Shown piece by piece: positions 17,884-26,073 of a stretch of DNA of 64,000 nt (the stretch's first letter is position 1; each line of letters starts with the position of its first letter). Source of the DNA: Ornithinimicrobium sp. F0845. GTDB lineage: Bacteria; Actinomycetota; Actinomycetes; Actinomycetales; Dermatophilaceae. The position numbers were made by a program, and so were the translations under genes. The DNA lies in the NCBI RefSeq assembly GCF_023015765.1, contig NZ_JALKAL010000018.1:27400-91399 (forward strand), read 5' to 3'. The notes under the pieces were generated by a model. It saw only the letters and a program-made list of their open reading frames with translations, searched no databases and was not told where the DNA came from.

Positions 17884-18621
17884 TCACAGACCGGACTCGG
17901 CCGTGCGCACCAGGATGCGGCGGCACTCCTCGCAGCGCAGCACCTCGTCCGCCTCGGCCGACCGGATGCGACCCAGGTCGACCTGGTTGAGCTCCAGCTG
18001 GCAGCCGCCGCAGCGGCGCTGCTGCAGGGGGGCCGCGCCGGTGCCGGACTGGGCGCGGATCTTGTCGTAGAGCGCGACCAGCTCGTCGCTGATGTCGGCC
18101 ACGATCGCGTCGCGGCCGGCAGCGACCTCGGCCCGGTCGGCCTGCAGCGCCTGAGCCTTGGTGTCGCGGCTGGCGGTGACCTCGGCGATCTGCGCGGCGA
18201 GGGCGTCCCGGTCGGCCTCCGCCTTAGCGACCTCGGCGTCCAGCGCCTCGGCCCGCTCCATGACCTCCAGCTCCTCGTCCTCGAGGGTGGTCTGCCGCCG
18301 GGCGAGGGACTCCAGCTCGTGCTGGATGGCCTGCAGGTCCTTGGCGCTGCCGAGGCCGGCGTCCAGGCGCTGCTGGTCGCGGGCGGCCCGGTCCCGGACC
18401 AGCTGGACGTCCTGCTCGGCCTTGGCCAGCTCGCGCTGCACGTCGCCGCGGGCCGTGGTGGTGCGCACCACCTCGGCGTCCAGGTCGGCGGCGCGGGCGG
18501 TCAGGGTCTCGAGCTCGGCGTGCTCGGGCAGGCCCCGGAGCTGGTGGTCCAGCTGACCGAGCCGGGTGTCGAGGGCCTGCAGGTCGAGCAGCCGCTGCTG
18601 CTGCGTCGGGTCGGCTTTCAC
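17884..18621 (-). CDS. Coiled-coil zinc-ribbon protein (DUF164/CdsZ-like family)
   Basis: A 245-residue protein. Residues 10-190 are an almost continuous heptad-rich coiled coil (LARRQTTLEDEELEVMERAE and similar). Residues 200-240 form a C4 zinc ribbon: CGGC and CEEC knuckles separated by about 25 residues. The start is a GTG at 18621, preceded by GGAGA and overlapping the NIF3 stop in a GTGA junction. NIF3, this family and the RNase H-phosphatase are commonly adjacent in actinobacteria. A role as an adaptor in RNA or stress metabolism is inferred only from that linkage. Confidence 0.88.
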   Translation of the reverse strand: MKADPTQQQRLLDLQALDTRLGQLDHQLRGLPEHAELETLTARAADLDAEVVRTTTARGDVQRELAKAEQDVQLVRDRAARDQQRLDAGLGSAKDLQAIQHELESLARRQTTLEDEELEVMERAEALDAEVAKAEADRDALAAQIAEVTASRDTKAQALQADRAEVAAGRDAIVADISDELVALYDKIRAQSGTGAAPLQQRRCGGCQLELNQVDLGRIRSAEADEVLRCEECRRILVRTAESGL

Positions 18622-19538
18622 GCGTGGTCTCCTGCGTCGTCGGTGCGGGGTGCGCTCGGGGGGTTCTGCTGCGGTCCGGCCGCTCCGAGGACGAAGTCCC
18701 ACGGGTCGGTCCGCACCTGCGAAACGTGGATCTCCAACCTAGCCGCAGCCGCCCCCAGCTCCGCACCCAGGCGTGCGGCGAGACCGGGCAGCCACAGCGA
18801 CTCGCTCGCATAGTGCCCCGCGTCGATCAAGTATGGCGTGCCGCCGGCCAGGACCGCTTCCTCCCGGGCCTCCAGGGCCGGGTGGTGGCGCAGGTCGGCC
18901 GTCACGTAGACGTCGGCGCCGCTGGCCCGGACCGCCCCGAAGCTGGTGTCCCCTGCGCCGCCCAGGACGGCCACGCGGCGCACGGTCCCGTCGGCCGGAC
19001 CGGCCACCCGGATCCCGGCGGCGGTCGCCGGCAGGTTCTCGTGCAGGCCGTGGGCGAAGTCGGCGAGCGTGGTCGGCCGGGGCAGGTCCCCGACGCGGCC
19101 GAGCTCCTGGCCCTCGGTGATCTCCAGCGCCTCGGTCTCGGTCAGACCGCACGCCTGCGCGAGCGCCTGGCCCACGCCGGGGTCTGCCACGTCGGCGTTG
19201 GTGTGGGCGCAGTAGAGCGCGATGTCGTTGACGATCAGCTCGGTCACGGCTGCCCCCTTGGCGCTCGTCGTGGCCACCGAGTGGATGCCGCGCAGCAGCA
19301 GCGGGTGGTGGGTGATGACCAGGTCAGCGCCTGCGTCCCTGGCCTCCTCGATGACCGCCAGCGTGGGGTCGACGGCCAGGTGGATGCGGCTGACCGGCTG
19401 GTCCGGGTCGCCGGCCACGAGACCGACCTGGTCCCACGACTGCGCGGTGTCCGGCGGGTAGAGCCGCTCGAGCACGGCGACCACGTCGCGCAGGGTGAGC
19501 TGCTCCTCATACTGACCTGTCTGCGTCACGTGGCCCAT
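18618..19538 (-). CDS. NIF3-like dinuclear metal centre protein (YbgI/DUF34)
   Basis: A 306-residue protein of the NIF3/DUF34 family. The metal-binding motifs are VITHHPLLLRG near the N-terminus, AHTNADVADPGVGQALA, and DAGHYASESLWLPGL at the C-terminus. VLGGAGDTSFGAV and YVTADLRHHPALEA fill the middle. Members form hexameric toroids with paired metals; the physiological reaction is unresolved despite the old GTP cyclohydrolase label. It is first in the three-gene operon. I chose the ATG at 19538; a GTG at 19550 is possible. Confidence 0.92.
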   Translation of the reverse strand: MGHVTQTGQYEEQLTLRDVVAVLERLYPPDTAQSWDQVGLVAGDPDQPVSRIHLAVDPTLAVIEEARDAGADLVITHHPLLLRGIHSVATTSAKGAAVTELIVNDIALYCAHTNADVADPGVGQALAQACGLTETEALEITEGQELGRVGDLPRPTTLADFAHGLHENLPATAAGIRVAGPADGTVRRVAVLGGAGDTSFGAVRASGADVYVTADLRHHPALEAREEAVLAGGTPYLIDAGHYASESLWLPGLAARLGAELGAAAARLEIHVSQVRTDPWDFVLGAAGPQQNPPSAPRTDDAGDHA

Positions 19539-19643
19539 GGTAGGCGTCACGCCAGCGGATGGACGGCGTGGCGTGAACTGGCGTGAGTTGCTGGCACAAT
19601 GGTGCGCCGCAGCGCCGCGCCGGACCGTCCGGGCCGACGCTCA

Positions 19644-19716
19644 GGGCCTGTAGCTCAGGTGGTAGAGCACCGCGTTTACACCGCGGTTGTCGTCGGTTCG
19701 AGCCCGGCCGGGCCCA
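19644..19716 (+). tRNA. tRNA-Val (TAC anticodon)
   Basis: A 73-nt cloverleaf. Acceptor GGGCCTG pairs with CGGGCCC, and the D arm contains GCTCAGGTGGTAGAGC. Anticodon stem CCGCG/CGCGG encloses the loop TTTACAC with anticodon TAC, and the T arm is GTCGG-TTCGAGC-CCGGC. Discriminator A; the 3' CCA is not encoded. The last 41 nt are antisense to the 3' end of the convergent CtlX-like gene. Confidence 0.97.
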
Positions 19717-20656
19717 CTCCTTCCGGCAGCGGGAGACGGGCGTCCAGGTGGATGCCCGCCACCATGCAACGCACCGAGCCTCCGGCCAGCTCGATGGTCG
19801 GCACGTCCAGGGGCAGGAGCGTGCAGGTGCGCTCGATGATCGCCCGCTGCTCGGCGGTCAGGGTGGCCGCCGCCCGGGTCGACAGCGCCAGGAACCGCTC
19901 CCCGTCATGACCCTCGAGCTCGATCGCGTTGCCCGCGAAGTCGTGGATCTGCCGGGGGCTCAGGTTGATCACCGGCCGGGTGCCGCGGCGACCGCTCAAC
20001 CGCTGGGCCACCACCTGGCGCCGGTGCGGGTCGGTGATCATGTCCAGTCCGATCAGCACGAAGTCCGCGGCGATGCACATCAGCACGTTGGTGTGGTAGA
20101 TCGGCGTGCCGTCGGCGTCCGCGGCGTCGAAGGCCATCGGCTCATAACCGAAGGCGGTGCAGAACCGCTCCAGGACGACCGGGTCGGCGCGGCGCGACCG
20201 TGCGGCGTAGGCGATCCGCGACACGTGGTCCAGGACCATCGCCCCGGTCCCCTCCAGGAAGATGTCGTCATACTCCAGCCCGGAGTAGTCGATGACGTCC
20301 TGGACGCGGTACTGCTCCTTAAGCATCTCGATGATGTCCGGTCGGCGCTCCGTGCGGCGACTCGCGGCGTACATCGGGTAGAGCGCGACCCGGCCACCCG
20401 CGTGGGTGGAGAACCAGTTGTTCGGGAAGACGCTGTCTGGCCGGGTCGCGTCCTCGTCGTCGAAGAGGTGGACCGTGATGCCGGCGGCCTCGAGCACCTC
20501 GGCAGCCCGCGTGACCTCCTGGTAGGCGGCCTCGGCCAGCGCGACCGGGTCGCCGTGAGCCGCCACCTGGAAAGCGTTGTCGGCCGCCGTCTCGGGGTTC
20601 GGCGTGAAGCGGTGGGGACGAATCAGAACGACCGCGTGGGGAGCCTGGACGGGCAT
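19676..20656 (-). CDS. ctlX: Arginine deiminase-related hydrolase (CtlX-like)
   Basis: A 326-residue guanidine-modifying-superfamily protein. Visible are IRPHRFTPNPETAADN, SVFPNNWFSTHAGGRVALYP (the guanidino-binding loop of the family), FLEGTGAMVLDHV, and YHTNVLMCIA with the His-based catalytic centre. GSVRCMVAGIHLD carries the C-terminal nucleophilic Cys. This set matches the CtlX (citrulline utilisation hydrolase) group, and the specificity is inferred from it. The ATG at 20656 has GAGGTG upstream. The frame runs on through LEPTTTAV into the antisense of tRNA-Val, so the last residues are encoded by tRNA complement, which is odd but common for convergent genes. Confidence 0.88.
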   Translation of the reverse strand: MPVQAPHAVVLIRPHRFTPNPETAADNAFQVAAHGDPVALAEAAYQEVTRAAEVLEAAGITVHLFDDEDATRPDSVFPNNWFSTHAGGRVALYPMYAASRRTERRPDIIEMLKEQYRVQDVIDYSGLEYDDIFLEGTGAMVLDHVSRIAYAARSRRADPVVLERFCTAFGYEPMAFDAADADGTPIYHTNVLMCIAADFVLIGLDMITDPHRRQVVAQRLSGRRGTRPVINLSPRQIHDFAGNAIELEGHDGERFLALSTRAAATLTAEQRAIIERTCTLLPLDVPTIELAGGSVRCMVAGIHLDARLPLPEGVGPAGLEPTTTAV

Positions 20657-20760
20657 GGACACCTCTTCCCTCAGATGGTGGAAGCGCTGACTCTGGTCGG
20701 CGCTGACTGGAGTGTCCCACCCTCCGGGCGCGGAAGCGAAAGTCGCCGGGCGACGCGCTC

Positions 20761-20786
20761 GCGGGGGCTGCAGTCAGCACCCCCGC
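20761..20786 (-). terminator. Hairpin after the DUF3052-peroxiredoxin pair
   Basis: GCGGGGGCTG and CAGCACCCCCGC form a strong stem with one bulge, 48 nt beyond the peroxiredoxin stop on the minus strand. No T-run follows, as is usual for this GC-rich genome, so it could equally act as an RNA-stabilising stem. Confidence 0.55.
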
Positions 20787-20833
20787 GCTCGGTGACCTGC
20801 AGGTCCCCCACCCGACGCGCTCGGGGACGACGG

Positions 20834-21316
20834 TCAGAGGTCCTTGACCGCCGCGTGGAGGACGCCGATGTCGCGCTGCTCGCCGGGGCCGTGGACCAGG
20901 GCCCACTTCACGCGCATCTGCGGGTCGACCACGAAGGTGCCGCGCACGGCCATGCCGGACCTCTCGTCGAAGACCCCGTAGGACCGCGCCACCTCGCCGT
21001 GCGGCCAGAAGTCGGACAGCAGCGGGAAGCGGTAGCCCTCGTGCGCCGCCCAGGCAGCCTGCGTGTGCCGGGCGTCGCAGGAGATGGCGTAGACGTTGAC
21101 CCGGTCGTTGACGAACTCATCGACGTTGAGCTGGATCTCCAGCAGCTCACCGGTGCAGATGCTGGAGAACGCGAACGGGAAGAAGACCAGCAGCGCGTGC
21201 CGGTCCTGCACCGCCTCGGAGAGCCGCACCCGCGCCCGGTCCTGGTCACGCAGCGTGAAGTCCGGGGCCAGGTCGCCGACCGCCGGGACGGAGGCCGCGT
21301 GGACGCCCGCGATCAC
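20834..21316 (-). CDS. Peroxiredoxin (AhpE-like, atypical Prx)
   Basis: A 160-residue thioredoxin-fold peroxidase. VGDLAPDFTLRDQDRARVRL precedes the peroxidatic site FFPFAFSSICTGE. The expected PxxxTxxC appears as PFAFSSICT, with Ser at the Thr position. There is a second Cys in AISCDARHT, 33 residues later, and RGTFVVDPQMRVKWA at the C-terminal end. The spacing resembles mycobacterial AhpE (1-Cys type) rather than BCP. The GTG at 21316 overlaps the DUF3052 stop (GTGA), which fixes the start and implies translational coupling. Its role is reduction of hydrogen peroxide or peroxynitrite. Confidence 0.9.
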   Translation of the reverse strand: MIAGVHAASVPAVGDLAPDFTLRDQDRARVRLSEAVQDRHALLVFFPFAFSSICTGELLEIQLNVDEFVNDRVNVYAISCDARHTQAAWAAHEGYRFPLLSDFWPHGEVARSYGVFDERSGMAVRGTFVVDPQMRVKWALVHGPGEQRDIGVLHAAVKDL

Positions 21317-21732
21317 CGTCGGCCGACCAGGCGCTGGGCGTGCCACTCGCCGTCGTCGCCGAGCGGCACCGCGCCGCTGGCGGTCAGCCCCGCGGTGGCA
21401 CAGGCCTCCTGGACGTCGTGCGCGGGCACCCGGTCGCCGCGCCCGCTGCCCGGGGTGACGAGGGCGATGAAACCGCCCTCCTCGAGCAGCGCCAGGCAGT
21501 CCACCAGCTCGTCGGTGAGGTCGCCCTCGCCGTCACGCCACCAGAGCAGCACCGCGTCCACGACACCGGTGTAGTCCTCCTCCTCGAGCGGACTCCCGAC
21601 GACCTCGATGACGCGTTCGCGGAAGGTCTCGTCGACGTCGTCGTCGTAGCCGTACTCCAGCACGATCATGTCGTGGGCGAACCCGAGCCGCTCCACCGCT
21701 CCACCCTGACGGTGGTTCCCTTCGTTAGCCAT
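21313..21732 (-). CDS. DUF3052 protein
   Basis: A 139-residue actinobacterial protein containing RLGFAHDMIVLEYGYDDDVD, then VVDAVLLWWRDGEGDLTDEL and EGGFIALVTPGSGRGDRVP. This is the full-length DUF3052 family pattern, with a fold like a minimal methyltransferase-like Rossmann domain but no AdoMet-binding glycine loop. Mycobacterial homologues lie next to AhpE in the same way, just upstream of aceE. The function is unknown; the coupled start of the peroxiredoxin suggests a shared redox role. The ATG at 21732 is preferred over a GTG at 21741. Confidence 0.9.
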   Translation of the reverse strand: MANEGNHRQGGAVERLGFAHDMIVLEYGYDDDVDETFRERVIEVVGSPLEEEDYTGVVDAVLLWWRDGEGDLTDELVDCLALLEEGGFIALVTPGSGRGDRVPAHDVQEACATAGLTASGAVPLGDDGEWHAQRLVGRR

Positions 21733-21979
21733 AGTGCGCACAGTCCACTAGAGAACGGCGGGAGAGGCAAGACGCGACACGCGAGCGGTCCTCTGACGGG
21801 GATGCCCAGGGGGCAGTATGACGAGGTGCCGGCGGGGGTGCGCAGCGGCGAGTATGACGGGGGTCTGGTGGTCCGGCACACGACCGGTCCGCGGAGCTGG
21901 GGTGGCCCATGCGGCCACCGTACCTGGCGTGCAAGGATGGACCGGCAGGAGAGTGCTGCTCCCAGTGGAAGGAACGTCA

Positions 21980-24730
21980 GTGACAACCAACACGCCGGGC
22001 CCGATCGTCAACGGTCTGCCCAGTCAGATCCCCGACACCGACCCCGAGGAGACCCAGGAGTGGCTGGACTCCCTCGACGGGGCGATCGAGGCGGGCGGCC
22101 GTCGTCGTGCCCGTTACCTGATGCTGAAGATGTTGGAGCGCGCCCGCGAGTCCCAGGTCGGCATCCCGTCCCTGACCACGACGGACTACGTCAACACGAT
22201 CCCGCCGGAGCGCGAGCCCTGGTTCCCCGGTGATGAGGAGGTCGAGCGTCGCTACCGCGCCTGGATCCGCTGGAACGCCGCGGTCATGGTGCACCGCGCC
22301 CAGCACCCGGACATCTCGGTCGGCGGACACATCTCCACCTACGCCTCCGCCGCCACCCTCTACGAGGTGGGCTTCAACCACTTCTGGCGCGGCCGCGACC
22401 ACGAGGGCGGCGGCGACCAGATCTTCTTCCAGGGACACGCCTCCCCCGGCATGTATGCCCGGGCCTTCCTCGAGGGACGGCTCGAGGAGGAGGACCTGAT
22501 GGGCTTCCGGCAGGAGAAGTCCCACATCGTCGACGGCGAGGTCCGCGCGGTCCCCTCCTACCCCCACCCGCGGAACATGCCGGACTTCTGGCAGTTCCCG
22601 ACGGTGTCGATGGGGCTGGGCCCGATGAACGCCATCTACCAGGCGCAGTTCAACAAGTACCTCCACAACCGGGGCCTGAAGGACACCTCGCAGCAGCATG
22701 TGTGGGCCTTCCTCGGCGACGGTGAGATGGACGAGCCGGAGTCGCGCGGCCTGCTGCACGTGGCCGCGAACGACGAGCTGGACAACCTCACCTTCGTCAT
22801 CAACTGCAACCTGCAGCGCCTCGACGGCCCGGTCCGGGGCAACGGCAAGATCATCCAGGAGCTGGAGTCCTTCTTCCGCGGCGCCGGCTGGAACGTCATC
22901 AAGGTGGTCTGGGGCCGTGGGTGGGACCAGCTGCTGGCCGCCGACCCCTCCGGTGCCCTGGTCAACCTGATGAACTCCACGCCGGACGGTGACTACCAGA
23001 CCTACCGCGCCAAGGACGGCGCCTTCATCCGGGACCACTTCTTCGGCCGCGACCCACGCACCAAGGAGCTGGTCAAGGACTGGTCCGACGAGCAGGTGTG
23101 GTGGGCGCTCAAGCGCGGCGGCCACGACTACCGCAAGGTCTACGCCGCCTACAAGGAGGCGCTGGAGCACACCGGCCAGCCGACCGTCATCCTGGCCAAG
23201 ACCATCAAGGGCTACAGCCTCGGGTCCAACTTCGCCGGCCGCAACGCCACGCACCAGATGAAGAAGATGACGGTGGAGGACCTGAAGGCCTTCCGCGACG
23301 GTCTGAAGATCCCGATCACCGACGAGCAGATCGAGAAGGACCCCTACGCCCCGCCGTTCTACCGCCCCGCGGACGACGACCCGACCCTGCAGTACATGCG
23401 GGAGCGTCGCACCAAGCTAGGTGGTGGCCTGCCCAAGCGGCAGCCGGAGAAGGCCAAGCCCCTGCAGCTGCCCGGTGACGACACCTACAAGGTCGGCAAG
23501 AAGGGGTCGGGCAAGCAGGCGATCGCCACGACCATGGCCTTCGTGCGCATCTTCAAGGACCTGATGCGCGACAAGGAGTTCGGCAAGCACATCGTGCCGA
23601 TCATCCCGGACGAGGCGCGCACCTTCGGGATGGACTCCTTCTTCCCGACGGCCAAGATCTACAACGTCCACGGGCAGAACTACACCTCCGTGGACGCCGA
23701 GCTGATGCTGGCCTACAAGGAGTCGGAGTCCGGGCAGATCCTGCACGTCGGGATCAACGAGGCCGGCTCGGTCGCCGCCCTCACCGCCGCGGGCACGTCA
23801 TACGACACGCACGCGCTGCCGATGGTGCCGTTCTATGTCTTCTACTCGATGTTCGGCTTCCAGCGCACCGGTGACGGCATCTACGCCGCTACCGACCAGC
23901 TGGCCCGCGGCTTCATGATCGCCGCGACCGCCGGGCGGACCACCCTGACCGGTGAGGGGCTGCAGCACGCCGACGGCCACAGCCTCCTGCTGGCCTCCAC
24001 CAACCCGGCCGTGGTGTCCTACGACCCGGCCTACGCCTACGAGATCGCCCACATAGTGCAGGACGGCATCCGGCGGATGTATGGCGAGGACCCCGAGGAC
24101 ATCCTCTACTACCTCACGGTCTACAACGAGCCGGCGGTGCAGCCGGCCGAGCCCGAGGACGTGGACGCCGAGGGCATCCTCAAGGGCATGTACCGGGTCG
24201 CGGACGGCGGTGAGGGCGACAAGAACGTGCGCCTGCTCGCCTCCGGGGTCGGGGTGCCGTGGGCCCTGGAGGCCCGTGAGCTGCTCCAGGAGGACTGGGG
24301 TGTCACGGCGGAGGTATGGTCGGTGACGTCGTGGACCGAGCTGCGCCGCGAGGCGATGGCCTGCGACGAGGACCGGTTCCTGCACCCGGACAAGGAGCGG
24401 CGGGTGCCCTATGTCACCCAGCGGCTGTCCGAGGGCACCGGCCCCGTCGTGGCGACCAGCGACTGGATGCGCGCCGTGCACGACCAGATCGCCCCGTGGG
24501 TCCCGGAGGACTTCTACGCCCTCGGCGCGGACGGCTTCGGCTTCGCCGACACCCGGGCGGCGGCCCGCCGGTTCTTCCACATCGACGGCCCGTCGATGGT
24601 GGTCAAGGCCCTGCAGATGCTCGCCGACCGCGGCGAGATCGACGAGAGCGTCCCGCAGCAGGCGATCGAGAAGTACCAGCTGCACGACGTCCGCGCCGGC
24701 ACCAGCGGCGTCACCGGCGGCGACTCCTAG
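21980..24730 (+). CDS. aceE: Pyruvate dehydrogenase E1 component (homodimeric AceE)
   Basis: A 916-residue E1 of the homodimeric type. [20 protein letters not shown] is the N-terminal substrate region. The thiamine diphosphate motif begins [12 protein letters not shown] and ends [14 protein letters not shown], and IPIITDEARTFG-like sequence [19 protein letters not shown] lies at the transketolase-like middle domain. The C-terminal domain has [19 protein letters not shown]. It decarboxylates pyruvate and acetylates lipoyl-E2. The GTG at 21980 ([12 protein letters not shown]) follows AAGGAA. The protein is complete, but its final 69 codons are repeated 9,954 bp downstream, marking an integration at its 3' end. 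E2/E3 genes are not in the window. Confidence 0.97.
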   Translation: MTTNTPGPIVNGLPSQIPDTDPEETQEWLDSLDGAIEAGGRRRARYLMLKMLERARESQVGIPSLTTTDYVNTIPPEREPWFPGDEEVERRYRAWIRWNAAVMVHRAQHPDISVGGHISTYASAATLYEVGFNHFWRGRDHEGGGDQIFFQGHASPGMYARAFLEGRLEEEDLMGFRQEKSHIVDGEVRAVPSYPHPRNMPDFWQFPTVSMGLGPMNAIYQAQFNKYLHNRGLKDTSQQHVWAFLGDGEMDEPESRGLLHVAANDELDNLTFVINCNLQRLDGPVRGNGKIIQELESFFRGAGWNVIKVVWGRGWDQLLAADPSGALVNLMNSTPDGDYQTYRAKDGAFIRDHFFGRDPRTKELVKDWSDEQVWWALKRGGHDYRKVYAAYKEALEHTGQPTVILAKTIKGYSLGSNFAGRNATHQMKKMTVEDLKAFRDGLKIPITDEQIEKDPYAPPFYRPADDDPTLQYMRERRTKLGGGLPKRQPEKAKPLQLPGDDTYKVGKKGSGKQAIATTMAFVRIFKDLMRDKEFGKHIVPIIPDEARTFGMDSFFPTAKIYNVHGQNYTSVDAELMLAYKESESGQILHVGINEAGSVAALTAAGTSYDTHALPMVPFYVFYSMFGFQRTGDGIYAATDQLARGFMIAATAGRTTLTGEGLQHADGHSLLLASTNPAVVSYDPAYAYEIAHIVQDGIRRMYGEDPEDILYYLTVYNEPAVQPAEPEDVDAEGILKGMYRVADGGEGDKNVRLLASGVGVPWALEARELLQEDWGVTAEVWSVTSWTELRREAMACDEDRFLHPDKERRVPYVTQRLSEGTGPVVATSDWMRAVHDQIAPWVPEDFYALGADGFGFADTRAAARRFFHIDGPSMVVKALQMLADRGEIDESVPQQAIEKYQLHDVRAGTSGVTGGDS
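24523..24730 (+). repeat. Direct repeat, left copy: 3' end of aceE
   Basis: This 208-bp segment is repeated, in the same orientation, at 34477-34684. The two copies differ at three positions only (24543/34497, 24552/34506, 24556/34510). The remaining 174 bp, from 24557 to the TAG stop, are identical. The sequences diverge immediately after the stop codon. This copy completes the functional aceE gene and is the left boundary of the insertion. Confidence 0.97.
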
Positions 24731-24879
24731 GAGGCTGGTGTTTTCGTCGCGTGGCGGCCCCGGGGGCCGGCGGTCGTTTCGGGAGGATTGATGGATGACG
24801 TGAGGACTGACACCGAGCCAGCGTGACCTGTTCCGATCGACGACCGGGTTCTGTGAGGTCGGGTGGACACGGGCTCGAT

Positions 24880-25634
24880 CTACGGGTTGTTACACGCCTC
24901 GTGCTTGTGGGTGGAGTAGTTGTCCAGGATCAGGTGGACCGCCAGCCCGTCGGGAACCTCCTCATCGACGGTCTCAAGGAACTTGAGGAACTCCTCTTGC
25001 CGGTGTCGGGGTAGGCACTGACCGATGACCTTGCCGGTGAGCATGTCCAGGGCGGCGAACCGGGTCGTGGTGCCGTTGCGCTTGTAGTCATGAGTCATCG
25101 TCCTGGCCCGACCCTTCTTCATCGCCTTCTCCGGTGGGTCCAGGTACAGGCCGACAACGTCGATGAGCTTCTCGGTGGTTACGAGTCGTTGCTGACCTTG
25201 AACGTGTCCACCCGGTGCGGCTGCAGACCCAGCTCGGACCAGATCCGCTGCACGCTGGCCGGGCTGACCCCGACCCGCTTCGCCATCGTGCGACACGACC
25301 AGTGCGTCTGGCCCGGCGGTGTGGTCTTCGTCGTGAGCTCGACGATCTCGGCGACCTGCTCCTCGGTGATCGTGGGCTTACGACCCCGCCCGGACCTGAC
25401 CTTGCCCCAGTTGGTCAGCCCCTCATCCGCAAACGCCTTGCGCCACGCCCGCACGGTCACCGGGCTCACCCCGTGGTCGTCGGCGATCCTCTTGTTCCCG
25501 ACCCCCTCGGCGGCAGCGAGCAGCACCCGGGCACGCACCACCTCCCGGGGCGCAGACGCCGAGGACCGAGCGACTCGCTCCAGCACCTCTCGTTGGGCCG
25601 GTGAGACAGCGAGCGGGGCAGCGGGTGAAGTCAT
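24880..25634 (-). pseudogene. Degraded IS630-family transposase
   Basis: The first frame (25634-25182) gives an intact N-terminal HTH pair: VVRARVLLAAAEGVGNKRIA, GVSPVTVRAWRKAFADEGL and [21 protein letters not shown] +1 shift near 25185 moves to a second frame reading [17 protein letters not shown]. This jumps directly to [20 protein letters not shown], so the usual DEKSQIQALDRTQP block with the first catalytic Asp is deleted. The second Asp ([12 protein letters not shown]) remains, but the protein ends at 24880 about 130 residues early, losing the third acid. It therefore has a frameshift, an internal deletion and a truncation, and cannot transpose itself. Confidence 0.9.
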
Positions 25635-26073
25635 ACCCTGATTCTACGCCAACAGGGATTAGTTATTTGCGAGACGCACCACTTGAGGCCGTGGTTCTCG
25701 ACCAGGGGGCGAGGCTTGGCAGGATATCGTTTGGCTCCTGCTCGACCAACGGCGCCGACGGCGTGACCGCGCTCGCGCAGGCGCGGCGCTCCGGCTTCAC
25801 CGGCCAGGTGGTGGCCTCGACGGCGAAGACCGCGATCGCCCGGATCTTGGAGCGCTCCTCCGGCTCACCGCGACCGGATACCCTGCAGTCAGGCGGGGAG
25901 CCACTCGTCATCGTCGGGGAGCCACTCGCCGTCGTCGGAGTCATCGACGGGTCGGGAGGCCGGTGGCACTTCCTCGGCTTCGGGGCGGGGACAGGGGACT
26001 GGCGGCATGGCTCTTCCGGTTCGACGAGTGGGGCAACGATCAGAAGAAGTCTTCCTTGCCGGAGCCGTCCTCG
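25635..26073. other. Gene-poor stretch between IS630 remnant and LAL regulator
   Basis: AAGTGGTGCGTCTCGCAAAT on the minus strand, at 25660-25681, is probably the outer end of the IS630 copy. I see no complete gene here. A minus-strand frame at 26008-25889 encodes 39 residues ending DDGEWLPDDDEWLPA. It contains an imperfect 21-bp tandem repeat and looks like the acidic C-terminal tail of a lost gene. A plus-strand stretch (25740-25850) reads GVTALAQARRSGFTGQVVAS, which may be another fragment; I could not assign it. Confidence 0.5.
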
